From: Ahrensia sp.
GTDB lineage: Bacteria; Pseudomonadota; Alphaproteobacteria; Rhizobiales; Rhizobiaceae
Direction: 5' to 3'
Length of the DNA: 14,210 bases
Assembly (NCBI GenBank): GCA_003233475.1
Contig: QILU01000149.1
Span: forward strand, 1-14,210
A program made the translations under genes and the position numbers. Shown here piece after piece: positions 7,008-13,975 of this stretch (its first letter is position 1; the number at the start of each line of letters is the position of its first letter). The notes below the pieces were generated by a model. The model did no database searches, was not told where the DNA came from, and saw only the letters and a list, made by a program, of their open reading frames with translations.

Positions 7008-8837
7008 TTACTCAGATTCAGATTCGGATTTCTTTGAGAGCATCTTTTTCAGATTGTCCAATAGCTCAATCTTCACCCCCTGGCTTCTCATTATTGCACC
7101 TTGCTGGATCACCGACAGGGTGTTGTTCCACGCCCAATAGATAACCAGACCGGCCGGGAAGGTGGCCAGCATGAAGGTGAACATAACCGGCATCCATTTG
7201 AAAATCATTTGCTGGGTCGGGTCTGGCGGGGTTGGATTCATTTGCATTTGAATGAACATGGTTATGCCCATAATCAACGGCCAGATACCCACGGCAATAA
7301 GGGCCAGAAAAGACGGGCTGTCGTAGGGCAACAGGCCAAACAGGTTCAAAAAAGAAGTGGGATCAGGAGCCGACAGATCCTGAATCCAGCCAAAGAACGG
7401 TGCATGGCGCATCTCGATGGTCACGTAAATCACCTTATAAAGGGAAAAGAACACTGGAATTTGAATCAACACCGGCCAACACCCGGCCGCCGGATTAATT
7501 TTCTCTTTTTTGTAAAGCGCCATCATTTCCTTTTGTTGTTGCGGCTTATCGTCGGCAAAGCGTTCGCGGATGATGGTCATTTCCGGCTGCATTTTTTTCA
7601 TGTTCGCCATCGATCGATAGGATTTATTGGCAAGGGGGAAAAACAGCAATTTAAGCAGGACGGTAATGGCCAGAATGGCGACGCCAAAATTACCCACCAG
7701 CTTATATATCCAGTCCATCACCTTGAACATGGGTTTGGTGATAAAATAGAACCAGCCCCAGTCAATAAGCTTGTCAAAATTATCGATTTTGAAAGTGTCT
7801 TTGTAGTTGTCGATAATGTCGACTTTTTTGGCACCAGCAAAAACCCGGTTGGTTATCTCGCTCACGCCTCCGGCAGGAATGTTAATGGCTTCGCCCAAAA
7901 AGTCGCTTTGATAAAAGGGGCGTCCGCCTGCATAATAACTATAGTGGGCGGTGAATGTACCACTAGGGATAAGCGCGGTGGCCCAGTATTTATCAGTAAT
8001 ACCCAGCCAGCCAATTTTTGATGGTTCTTTGGTGATTTGTTTTTCGTCTTCAATATCCCCGTAATCAAATTCATCGAGGCCCTGGTCTCCGATATACCCA
8101 ACCAGCCCCTCGTGCAGCACAAATATACTGGCCTCTTTGAGTGTATAATAGCGCGCAATACGGCCATAGGGTTTGATCGCCACTGGCCGGTTTGATGTGT
8201 TTTGAACCGTCTCGGTAATGGTGAATAAATAATCGGCGTCCAACTCAATTCTACGGCGGAAAGTCAGGCCCTTGTTATTTTTATATTCCAGCACCACCGG
8301 GGAAGAGGGAGTGAGTGTTTCACCCTGCGCTAACGACCAGATAGTGCTCGGGCCGGGGAGCGCGCCTGCGGCAGAATTTGGTGACCACCCGTGTTCAATA
8401 AAATAGGCCCTTTCGTCGGTGACCGGAGCCAGCAGATTTATCACAGGGGAAGAAGGGTCAAGTTCTTCACGGTATTGAAGCAGACGCAACTCATCAATTC
8501 GGGCACCTTTTAGATTGATGCTACCGCCCAGTTTTTCAGAAAGCAGGGGCACCCGCCCGGCGAATTTGGTGGGGGTTGTTGCCCCGGAACCTACTTGCGA
8601 TCCGGGAATAGCCGAGGCGTTTTCCCCTTCTGCAGTGGCGGGAACGCCGGATTCATTTTCTGTGGTTTTAGCGGTGTCTTTCCCGCTGGCGGCCTGTTTG
8701 GTTTTTTGCTCAGCCAGCTGGCGTTCCGCAACGGCACGTTCTTTTTCAATGCGCGGGCTGATAACCAGCCATTGCCAGAAAAAAACAACGCCCAATGAGA
8801 GCACTGCAGCCAGAATAAGATTGCGTTGGTTGTCCAT
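7008..8837 (-). CDS. yidC: Membrane protein insertase YidC
   Basis: YidC inserts and folds inner-membrane proteins, alone or with SecYEG. The 609 residues show the Gram-negative layout. TM1 is at about 6-26, followed by an Ala/Thr/Gly-rich linker (about 30-90) and a large periplasmic domain (about 95-345). The conserved five-helix core starts at about 383, with ITVLLKLLFFPLANKSYRSM (391-410). Lys396 sits where E. coli has the groove Arg. The cytoplasmic C1 hairpin (about 408-445) includes MQPEM, followed by INPAAGCWPVLIQIPVFFSLY (447-467), a helix near 510-530 and the last pair near 545-575. The protein ends in an acidic SESESE-type tail rather than a basic one. ATG at 8837 has AGG about 10 nt upstream. 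rnpA lies 118 nt before it, with no yidD between. Confidence 0.98.
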   Translation of the reverse strand: MDNQRNLILAAVLSLGVVFFWQWLVISPRIEKERAVAERQLAEQKTKQAASGKDTAKTTENESGVPATAEGENASAIPGSQVGSGATTPTKFAGRVPLLSEKLGGSINLKGARIDELRLLQYREELDPSSPVINLLAPVTDERAYFIEHGWSPNSAAGALPGPSTIWSLAQGETLTPSSPVVLEYKNNKGLTFRRRIELDADYLFTITETVQNTSNRPVAIKPYGRIARYYTLKEASIFVLHEGLVGYIGDQGLDEFDYGDIEDEKQITKEPSKIGWLGITDKYWATALIPSGTFTAHYSYYAGGRPFYQSDFLGEAINIPAGGVSEITNRVFAGAKKVDIIDNYKDTFKIDNFDKLIDWGWFYFITKPMFKVMDWIYKLVGNFGVAILAITVLLKLLFFPLANKSYRSMANMKKMQPEMTIIRERFADDKPQQQKEMMALYKKEKINPAAGCWPVLIQIPVFFSLYKVIYVTIEMRHAPFFGWIQDLSAPDPTSFLNLFGLLPYDSPSFLALIAVGIWPLIMGITMFIQMQMNPTPPDPTQQMIFKWMPVMFTFMLATFPAGLVIYWAWNNTLSVIQQGAIMRSQGVKIELLDNLKKMLSKKSESESE

Positions 8838-8955
8838 TAATGTGGCCTATAATCCGTAATTTCCAAGGGGATAAAAAGGGTGAGTGACATATGGAGATAA
8901 TTATCTGAAAATCCAGCCCAAATGCTTGTCCCCGATATCTTGTTTGATGTCTTGT

Positions 8956-9405
8956 TCAGTGTTTCTTGCGCCGTTTCTGCCCCGCCGGGGAAGTTTTTGC
9001 AACATCGCGCTGATTTTTGTTTTTTTCCTGTTTGCCCCCGGATTTTCCCCCGTGTTGTTTAATGCACACAAAAGCATGGCTCATCTGGGTGACCAAATCT
9101 TGAAACGGCAGTTTGGCCGCTTCATTGCGGGCGATAAAAACGGCATCACATCCGGCAAGCCGAGGTGGAATTTCAGATTGTTTAAGCGCTTCCCGCAGAC
9201 GGCGCTTAATACGGTTTCGCAATACAGCGTTGCCAATTTTTTTGGTAACCGTAAATCCCACACGCAAATCTTTCAGCTGGTAGGCATTTGGGTGATGCAA
9301 AGGAGAGCGTTCAAACAGTTGCAAAACAAAAGCGCGCTCGTGGGAACGCGCTCCTTTTCTTGCCTGAATAAAATCTGCCCGGTTTTTCAAACGGGTAATA
9401 TTCAT
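8956..9405 (-). CDS. rnpA: Ribonuclease P protein component
   Basis: The 149-residue basic protein is the protein subunit of RNase P, which binds the catalytic RNA and helps process the 5' ends of pre-tRNAs. It begins MNITRLKNRADFIQARKG and carries the family signature GNAVLRNRIKRRLREAL at about residues 58-74, preceded by VGFTVTKK. Most family members have about 115-130 residues. The excess here is a Lys/Gln/Gly-rich C-terminal tail from about residue 117, ending KRRKKH. I chose ATG at 9405; a TTG two codons upstream (9411) is in frame and cannot be excluded. It starts 41 nt after the rpmH stop and is almost certainly in the same transcript. No yidD follows. Confidence 0.95.
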   Translation of the reverse strand: MNITRLKNRADFIQARKGARSHERAFVLQLFERSPLHHPNAYQLKDLRVGFTVTKKIGNAVLRNRIKRRLREALKQSEIPPRLAGCDAVFIARNEAAKLPFQDLVTQMSHAFVCIKQHGGKSGGKQEKNKNQRDVAKTSPAGQKRRKKH

Positions 9406-9446
9406 TATCAATTACTCGCGGCGAAATGCCTGTTAAATTGCCAATT

Positions 9447-9581
9447 TTATGCAGACAATTTTTTGCGGCCATGGGAGCGGCGCTTGGCGATTACGCGACG
9501 GCCACCCGGAGTTGACATACGGGAACGGAAGCCGTGACGGCGTTTACGAACCAGTCTGCTGGGTTGATAGGTACGTTTCAT
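9447..9581 (-). CDS. rpmH: 50S ribosomal protein L34
   Basis: This 44-codon gene encodes [20 protein letters not shown] followed by [19 protein letters not shown] and ending KKLSA. That is the full-length, highly conserved sequence of L34, a small basic protein of the large ribosomal subunit. ATG at 9581 has AGGA close upstream (about 4 nt spacing). It is the first gene of the rpmH-rnpA-yidC cluster and is served by the promoter at 9730-9758, leaving a leader of about 140 nt. Confidence 0.98.
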   Translation of the reverse strand: MKRTYQPSRLVRKRRHGFRSRMSTPGGRRVIAKRRSHGRKKLSA

Positions 9582-9956
9582 CTCATCCTGCCGGTATTTA
9601 TCACCGACTCCTTATTCAACAATTCGGGTCTGCCTCAAATTTCAATGGTGGTTTGACCATTTCGCCTGATACGTATTTCACCCCAAGGGTTAATATTTTC
9701 CAAGCGTTTTGAAATCAAGGCGTTAGCGGTGTATAGGCAGGCAGTTGGCTCGAGTCAACGCGCAATCTTGGTGATTTCGCTATCAATCAGGGCAGTTTAT
9801 TTTTAGTGTTCCTAGTGGTTTGTTTGAGACAGAAGTGGTGACCATTAAATAGAGAACACGCAGCCATGGGAATGAAATGAGTGTCACCTCTGTCTTTTGC
9901 CCGTAATGTGGCAGTGTATTTGATTCGTTTTTATCACCCCCCTTTGCTGTTCTCAT
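9582..9956. other. Divergent intergenic region between rpmH and the MFS gene
   Basis: This 375-bp spacer holds the rpmH promoter and its long leader on the minus side, and presumably the MFS promoter on the plus side. The leader contains a small perfect hairpin, AATGGT / ACCATT, at 9644-9661. On the plus strand a weak TTGAGA-17-AAATAG arrangement near 9823-9851 is the best I can see and is not convincing. A 9-codon ATG frame at about 9876-9905 has no coding support. I see no DnaA-box cluster or RNA gene. Confidence 0.6.
9730..9758 (-). promoter_or_regulatory. Sigma70-type promoter of rpmH-rnpA
   Basis: On the minus strand TTGACT (9753-9758) and TATACA (9730-9735) are separated by exactly 17 bp, close to the housekeeping consensus. 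Transcription would start near 9723, about 140 nt before the rpmH ATG. Its strength fits a ribosomal-protein gene. Confidence 0.8.
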
Positions 9957-11183
9957 ATGTCCTATTTCGGTTTTATAAAGTTGAATCTTCGCTGGCTGCT
10001 GGGCGGGTTTTTGCTCACCATGTTTTCCAGTTTTGGCCAGACCTTTTATATCGCCCTGTCGACCGGGTATATTCGCCAGGCATTCGATCTCACATCGGGG
10101 GAATATGGCAGCATTTACATGATTGCCACCCTGGCCAGTGCGATCATCTTTCCTTTTGTCGGGCAGATTGTTGATAAATTATCGGTTACGCGGGTGGTCA
10201 TCATTACCATCATCGGCCTGGCGCTTGCCAGCATGGCACTGGCGAAATCCCAATCGGTTATTTGGCTGGTACTGGCGCTGTTTGGTCTTCGATTGTTCGG
10301 GCAGGGAATGATGACACATATTGCACTCACTGCTATGGGACGGTGGTATGGGAAAAATCGTGGCAAATCGGTTTCTATCGTCTCGCTTGGATTTACCCTC
10401 GGGCAGGCGGTTTTTCCCGTTATGTTTGTGACACTGGTGGCCATTGTTGGCTGGCGGGACGCCTGGTTGTTTACCGGTGTTTTGGTGTTTGTGGTGATTA
10501 TGCCAATTATTGTTGCGCTGATGCGGGTGGAGCGCGAACCGCAGGACGAATTTGAGGAAGAAATTGTTGGAACCACCCGACAATGGACCCGTGCGGAATT
10601 GGTCAAAGACCCATTATTCTGGGTGACCAATCTTGGCCTGATGGCGCCGCCTTTCATTGGAACGGCGATATTTTTTCACCAGGATTATCTGCTGGCGTCG
10701 CGGGGCTGGACAATCGAGTTGTTTGCCTGGTCATTTCTGTGGCTGACGATTGTGTCGATGGTAACCAGTATAATATCGGGAATTATCATCGACAGGACCA
10801 GTTCCCTTCCGCTTCTGCCCTGGTTTTTGCTGGCCCAGGGCCTTGGTGTCCTGCTGCTGGCCATGGTTGAAACACCAATGGCGCTATATTTGTTCATGAC
10901 CATGATGGGTATCAGCACCGGAATTCTAACCCTGCTCTACGGCTCGCTTTGGCCGGAAATCTACGGGACACTTCATCTTGGCTCAATCCGTTCGCTGGTA
11001 ACCGCGCTAATGGTATTGTTTTCAGCGCTTGGACCCGGTGTTGCTGGCTGGCTGATCGATCTTGGTGTGCCGTTGTCGAGCCAGTTTCTGGGCTTCGCAG
11101 CCTATTGTTTTGTGATCTCGCTGGTGATGATATACTGTGCAGCGGCATTCAAACGACGAACTCTCGCAGCTCAACCAGGCTAG
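9957..11183 (+). CDS. Major facilitator superfamily transporter
   Basis: This is a 408-residue inner-membrane protein with about twelve hydrophobic helices in two halves, split by a charged cytoplasmic loop at about 190-218 (VEREPQDEFEEE). Motif A-like sequence GQIVDKLSVTRV is at 69-80, with a counterpart SGIIIDRTSSLP at 274-285. GRWYGKNRGKSVS (128-140) and LWPEIYGTLHLGSIRSL (331-347) resemble monocarboxylate/oxalate-formate-antiporter-like MFS proteins common in alphaproteobacteria. The substrate cannot be inferred. ATG at 9957 is the first possible start after an in-frame TGA at 9921, but there is no clear Shine-Dalgarno. It is the only intact plus-strand gene in the window, has no partner gene, and no terminator is visible in the 93 bp before the convergent neighbour. 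Confidence 0.93.
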   Translation: MSYFGFIKLNLRWLLGGFLLTMFSSFGQTFYIALSTGYIRQAFDLTSGEYGSIYMIATLASAIIFPFVGQIVDKLSVTRVVIITIIGLALASMALAKSQSVIWLVLALFGLRLFGQGMMTHIALTAMGRWYGKNRGKSVSIVSLGFTLGQAVFPVMFVTLVAIVGWRDAWLFTGVLVFVVIMPIIVALMRVEREPQDEFEEEIVGTTRQWTRAELVKDPLFWVTNLGLMAPPFIGTAIFFHQDYLLASRGWTIELFAWSFLWLTIVSMVTSIISGIIIDRTSSLPLLPWFLLAQGLGVLLLAMVETPMALYLFMTMMGISTGILTLLYGSLWPEIYGTLHLGSIRSLVTALMVLFSALGPGVAGWLIDLGVPLSSQFLGFAAYCFVISLVMIYCAAAFKRRTLAAQPG

Positions 11184-11276
11184 ATGTGGAGTTTCGATAG
11201 GTTGTTCATATCCAATCCTGATCTGAAAAGCGTTAGAATGCGAATCCGTCGGTCGTGTGGACGAGGCGGAAGCTGA

Positions 11277-11495
11277 CTAAAGGCCCGACTTAATTATATC
11301 ACGTATTTTTATTGCCTTCTCAAAGTGATCAAATTTATGCTTTTCGATCCACCATTCGGCTGCTTCCATAAGCAATTCCGGGTCATCATTTTTGTTGGCA
11401 AAAAAAGCATAAAATGAAAGACCAACCGTTTCGCCCTTCTTAGCAATTTTCCCTTCACATATCGCAATTGCTTTAGCTCTTAATTGTGATCTCAT
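11277..11495 (-). CDS. Small conserved-looking protein of 72 aa (possibly DUF6500 family)
   Basis: The protein starts MRSQLRAKAIAICEGKIAKK, continues with GETVGLSFYAFFANKNDDPE, and ends in a charged helical stretch (LLMEAAEWWIEKHKFDHFEK). It has no signal peptide or membrane helix, so it is probably a small soluble cytoplasmic protein. From memory this resembles the DUF6500 family of small alphaproteobacterial proteins of unknown function; that assignment is unverified. I chose ATG at 11495 because GGGAGGTG lies 4-5 nt upstream, one of the best ribosome-binding sites in the window. The reading frame continues upstream to a GTG at 11531, but that start has no such site. A putative promoter inside an inverted repeat lies just upstream. 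Confidence 0.8.
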   Translation of the reverse strand: MRSQLRAKAIAICEGKIAKKGETVGLSFYAFFANKNDDPELLMEAAEWWIEKHKFDHFEKAIKIRDIIKSGL

Positions 11496-11520
11496 TACAC
11501 CTCCCTTCATCTTGAGAAAG

Positions 11521-11564
11521 CCGCTCGGCACTGTTGCAATAATACACGCGGTTGTTCCGAGCGG
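11521..11564 (-). promoter_or_regulatory. Inverted repeat enclosing a putative -10 of the 72-aa gene
   Basis: CCGCTCGG (11521-11528) and CCGAGCGG (11557-11564) form a perfect 8-bp inverted repeat with a 28-nt interval. On the minus strand the interval contains TATTAT, and TTCACC lies 18 bp upstream of it, giving a plausible but imperfect -35/-10 pair reading towards the 72-aa gene. The arrangement could be an operator or a leader hairpin. It has no U-tract, so it is not an intrinsic terminator. Confidence 0.4.
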
Positions 11565-11598
11565 TGAATTACACCCGAATGAGTTTTGTGAAAACCCG

Positions 11599-12300
11599 CT
11601 AATTCAACTTAACAATAATTGCAGCCCGAACGATACTAGCTGTTGCACTGGAACTGTAAGAGCTTGTTCCGTGATTATAGGTATTTGATCCAAAATCGTC
11701 ATAGAGATATTCCAACCGGCCACTTATCCTGCCCGTAAAGGCCCGTTCTACGCCACCGCCGATTGTCCAGCCGGTTTGGGTGCCGCCCAAGGTTGTGCCA
11801 TTCCAGCCTGTGACGCCAGTGGTTTCAGAAACATCAACGGTGGCAAACGCCAGGCCACCAGTCGCAAATAACAGTGTTTCAGGGGTAACAAGTACACCGA
11901 TACGTGCGCGCACGTGGCCGACCAAGCCTACCTCATAATTATAGACAGGCGTTACGGCGCCCGGAATCGGCGCAGTACCCGTGCCATCAGCATTGGACCA
12001 GCCAACATCTGCCTCCACACCAAATAACCAGCCACCATTAAGAAAATTGTAGCCGACAAGTGCACCGCCAACCAAACCATTGGTGCTGCCATCGGTTGTT
12101 AGCCCACCTAATGCAGCCGGTGTGATATTTGTTTCACCAAAATACCCGCCAGCGAAGGCGCCAATGTACAGCCCGCCCCATTGAGTTCCTGTATCGCTGA
12201 GTTGATCATCACTTTCAGCCAGCGCCGGACTGGTTGCTGCCAGACATAATGTGATGGCGGCAAAAGCCGCTTTGATGTTTGCCGCTTTGAATTTTGACAT
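11599..12300 (-). CDS. Outer-membrane beta-barrel protein (OmpA/Omp25-31-like porin family)
   Basis: The 233-residue precursor has a signal peptide of about 28 residues (MSKFKAANIKAAFAAI, then LCLAATSPALA, cut before ESDD). The mature part has the alternating Gly/aromatic strands of an eight-stranded barrel: WGGLYIGAFAGGYFG at 41-55, GALVGYNFLNGGWLFGVEAD at 79-98, RARIGVLVTPETLLFATGGL at 131-150, and GRISGRLEYLYDDFG at 190-204. This layout is like rhizobial and Brucella Omp25/31 proteins, abundant structural porin-like barrels. It ends AAIIVKLN, with Asn last rather than the usual terminal Phe/Trp. ATG at 12300 has GGAG 9 nt upstream. An in-frame ATG at 12357 is rejected because it lies upstream of the predicted transcription start and would bury the signal peptide. 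Confidence 0.9.
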   Translation of the reverse strand: MSKFKAANIKAAFAAITLCLAATSPALAESDDQLSDTGTQWGGLYIGAFAGGYFGETNITPAALGGLTTDGSTNGLVGGALVGYNFLNGGWLFGVEADVGWSNADGTGTAPIPGAVTPVYNYEVGLVGHVRARIGVLVTPETLLFATGGLAFATVDVSETTGVTGWNGTTLGGTQTGWTIGGGVERAFTGRISGRLEYLYDDFGSNTYNHGTSSYSSSATASIVRAAIIVKLN

Positions 12301-12338
12301 TAAATTTTGCTCCACTCGACATGACGCCCCAAGAAAGA

Positions 12339-12367
12339 ATTGTATAAAGGCAGTCAAATGGAGTCAA
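12339..12367 (-). promoter_or_regulatory. Sigma70-type promoter of the outer-membrane barrel gene
   Basis: On the minus strand TTGACT (12362-12367) and TACAAT (12339-12344) are spaced by 17 bp, close to consensus. Transcription would start near 12332, leaving a leader of about 30 nt to the ATG at 12300. A second TTTGACT falls inside the spacer. The strength fits an abundant outer-membrane protein. Confidence 0.75.
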
Positions 12368-12400
12368 TACGCCTGTTTAAGAGATAAGCTGAAAAGGGCT

Positions 12401-12514
12401 GCTTTAGAGTCGTTCAGCGTTTTATGAAAACGCTGAACGACTTGTCTCTAAAGCTTTGTTTTTACGCGATTCCTTATCCTTTTGATGATTCCATCAAAAG
12501 GGGAACGGCTCTAG
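12401..12514. repeat. Composite palindromic intergenic repeat (rhizobial multi-hairpin type)
   Basis: The first palindrome has perfect 16-bp arms, AGTCGTTCAGCGTTTT (12408-12423) and AAAACGCTGAACGACT (12427-12442), around a 3-nt loop. It is extended by GCTTTAG / CTAAAGC (12401-12407 and 12448-12454) across a 5-nt bulge. It is followed by TTTGTTTTTACGCGATTCC and a second perfect 10-bp palindrome, CCTTTTGATG / CATCAAAAGG (12478-12487 and 12492-12501), ending in GGCTCTAG. From memory, the order CTCTAAA, TTTGTTTTTACGC and terminal GCTCTAG matches short repeats scattered between genes in Rhizobiales. The T-run after the first stem could give plus-strand termination, but no plus-strand gene precedes it. 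Confidence 0.65.
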
Positions 12515-12560
12515 TCAGAACGAATCTAGTGAATCCAAAACGAAAATCTGCAAGATTGAG

Positions 12561-12793
12561 TATTCTCCGATTGCCATCGCACTGATTGGCTTTGCGAAAT
12601 ATTTGCAAACCAATACCTATTTTCTGGGTATTGCAGCAGCACTTTTTTTGTCGGCCGTCTTTCCCATGGATACGCTCTGGCATTTTCCGAAAATAGCCCA
12701 AAAGCCCGCGGGTTTGGCATTATATCTACATTTTTGGTGATGCTGATCATGGCTATAAATAATCTGGGTTATCTGTTGTTCAATATGCTGTAG
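12561..12793 (+). pseudogene. Probable frameshifted remnant of a small membrane protein gene
   Basis: Two overlapping plus-strand frames read like successive parts of one hydrophobic protein. The first (codons from 12561) gives YSPIAIALIGFAKYL, then NTYFLGIAAALFLSAVFPMD, then TLWHF. It stays open to a TGA at 12738, but its sequence loses character after about 12684. The second frame gives SENSPKARGFGIISTFLVML followed by IMAINNLGYLLFNML and stops at 12791-12793. One extra T in the TTTT near 12682-12685 would join them into a protein with two or three membrane helices. No good start codon or ribosome-binding site is visible. I do not recognise the family. It lies directly after the palindromic repeat. 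A sequencing error rather than true decay is possible. Confidence 0.35.
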
Positions 12794-12823
12794 GGTCAGG
12801 CGAAAGGCGCGGCCTATCGACGC

Positions 12824-13333
12824 CTACCGCAAATCATAGACAAGTTTCGGCAGAAATCTGCCCGCTATCGATTCCGATGACGCGGTGCCGGCATCACGGG
12901 CTCCCATTTTTCGGTAAAAATCTGCCGCACCCGGGTCGGCTTCCATGGTCATTTGCTTTGCGCCCCGGGCTCTGGTCGCCTGTAGTGCCCACTCAAATAA
13001 CAACCGACCGATCCCCGATCCGATACTTTCAGGTTCAATAAACAGTTTTAACAATTCGCTACTATCCTCTTTCACCAATACCTGCGCCATGCCGATAATA
13101 TTTCCGCTATCTTCGGCCACAGCAATCTGCGTTTGCACAAGCTCCTGTGGGTGCAATGTCAGCTCAGACCGGCAGGCATCCATAAATTTTTTATCATAAC
13201 CCCAAACCGCTTTTGATCGCATGCATAGATCACTCAACAGATCCAGTTCAACGATCCTTGCCTTACGAACACGCACCTCAATAACTATCACGGCGTTTAA
13301 CCCAGGACATTGTGCCCGAAAGTTCGCTCTCAT
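12824..13333 (-). CDS. GNAT-family N-acetyltransferase
   Basis: The GNAT fold is visible from about residue 21. It begins RVRKARIVELDLLSDLCMRS, a typical first strand and helix, followed by KAVWGYDKKFM. The central strands IAVAEDSGNIIGMAQVLV and SSELLKLFIEPESIG lead to the acetyl-CoA loop GSGIGRLLFEWAL (about 106-118). The last part, MTMEADPGAADFYRKMGARD, is the usual C-terminal strand-helix. The acceptor substrate is unknown. ATG at 13333 has AAAGG about 6 nt upstream but overlaps the preceding gene by 56 nt; GTG at 13291 or 13276 would reduce or remove the overlap and keep the whole domain. It is probably co-transcribed with the DUF899 gene. Confidence 0.88.
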   Translation of the reverse strand: MRANFRAQCPGLNAVIVIEVRVRKARIVELDLLSDLCMRSKAVWGYDKKFMDACRSELTLHPQELVQTQIAVAEDSGNIIGMAQVLVKEDSSELLKLFIEPESIGSGIGRLLFEWALQATRARGAKQMTMEADPGAADFYRKMGARDAGTASSESIAGRFLPKLVYDLR

Positions 13334-13955
13334 GACGGCCTTTTGCGGTCAAATCAAGCAGATGATATGCTCCATTGATGGCTTCAACGCCTCGGCCATA
13401 GCTCGAATAGGTGTGCAGAATTTCATCCGTATCATCCAACAGAAATGTACTGATACCGGGCAATTCTTCGGCAAATATTTTGCCGGTGTAATTGTAGCCC
13501 TTGGGATAGTTTTCGAGATAGTTTTCGGGCGGGCCGGTGAAGGTCACGCCAAAGTCCCCACTGAAACTGCTGCCCTTTGCCGAGACCCAGGGAAACCACC
13601 AGCCAAGCCGTTTTTTATAAGCAGTGATCTGGTCTATTGATGCGTTTGAGACGCAGGCAAACGCCGTATCACGGGCGGTCAGGTGCTCGTGTGCACCATT
13701 GAAATTGTCGGCCCAGAACGAGCAGCTCAGGCACCCCTCCTCCCAGTCCGGGCCATACATAAAATGATAGATGATCAACTGCCGCGAAGACCCGAACAAG
13801 CCCTTGAGCGAGACCTCACCAGCTTCAGAAGTGAAAATATAGTTTCGGTCAATTTCAACCGCCGGAAGTTTGCGACGTGCTGCAGCCAATTCATCACCGA
13901 GGCGCATGACGCGTTTTTCTTCGACAAGCAGCTTTTTGCGCGCAGCTATATTCAT
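13278..13955 (-). CDS. DUF899 family thioredoxin-like protein
   Basis: The 225-residue protein has the layout of the DUF899 family. It shows an N-terminal helix with repeated charged residues (ARKKLLVEEKRVMRLGDELA), then LPAVEIDRNYIF, then LIIYHFMYGPDWEEGCLSCSFW (60-81). A thioredoxin-like CxxC (C-L-S-C, 75-78) is visible. AYKKRLGWWFPWVSAKGS (112-129) and DFGVTF follow, and a late HTYSSYGRG segment is also typical. The fold suggests a redox or peroxiredoxin-like role, but the biochemical function is not established as far as I know. ATG at 13955 has AGGAG 8 nt upstream. An ArsR-type regulator fragment ends 20 nt before it, a pairing common for this family. Confidence 0.92.
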   Translation of the reverse strand: MNIAARKKLLVEEKRVMRLGDELAAARRKLPAVEIDRNYIFTSEAGEVSLKGLFGSSRQLIIYHFMYGPDWEEGCLSCSFWADNFNGAHEHLTARDTAFACVSNASIDQITAYKKRLGWWFPWVSAKGSSFSGDFGVTFTGPPENYLENYPKGYNYTGKIFAEELPGISTFLLDDTDEILHTYSSYGRGVEAINGAYHLLDLTAKGRHESELSGTMSWVKRRDSY

Positions 13956-13975
13956 GTTACTTGCTCCTGTTTGCT

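Larger units (their letters stand above)
12301..12823. other. 523-bp region without an intact gene
   Basis: From left to right it holds the promoter of the barrel gene, a composite palindromic repeat (12401-12514) and a plus-strand stretch that reads like a frameshifted small membrane protein (12561-12793). The last 30 bp precede the GNAT stop codon and show no clear terminator. Minus-strand open frames at 12474-12750 have no ribosome-binding site and no coherent protein features, so I do not call them. Confidence 0.6.

Noticed and set aside
7101..8021. A 306-codon open frame on the plus strand
   Set aside because: It lies entirely antisense to yidC. Its translation is His/Gln/Asn-rich, without domain character, and no ribosome-binding site is visible.
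9582..9956. Replication origin next to rpmH
   Set aside because: rpmH adjoins dnaA/oriC in some bacteria, but I find no DnaA boxes here, and in alphaproteobacteria rpmH is usually not at the origin.
11496..11531. GTG at 11531 or ATG at 11510 as start of the 72-aa gene
   Set aside because: The strong GGGAGGTG site lies downstream of both and is correctly spaced only for ATG at 11495.
12401..12470. First palindrome as a plain rho-independent terminator
   Set aside because: The T-run favours plus-strand termination, but no plus-strand gene precedes it. In the minus direction it is about 370 nt past the GNAT stop and has a poor U-tract.
12474..12750. Two overlapping minus-strand open frames of about 75 codons
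   Set aside because: They overlap the palindromic repeat and the plus-strand membrane-like frames, have no ribosome-binding site, and give incoherent cysteine/lysine-rich sequence.
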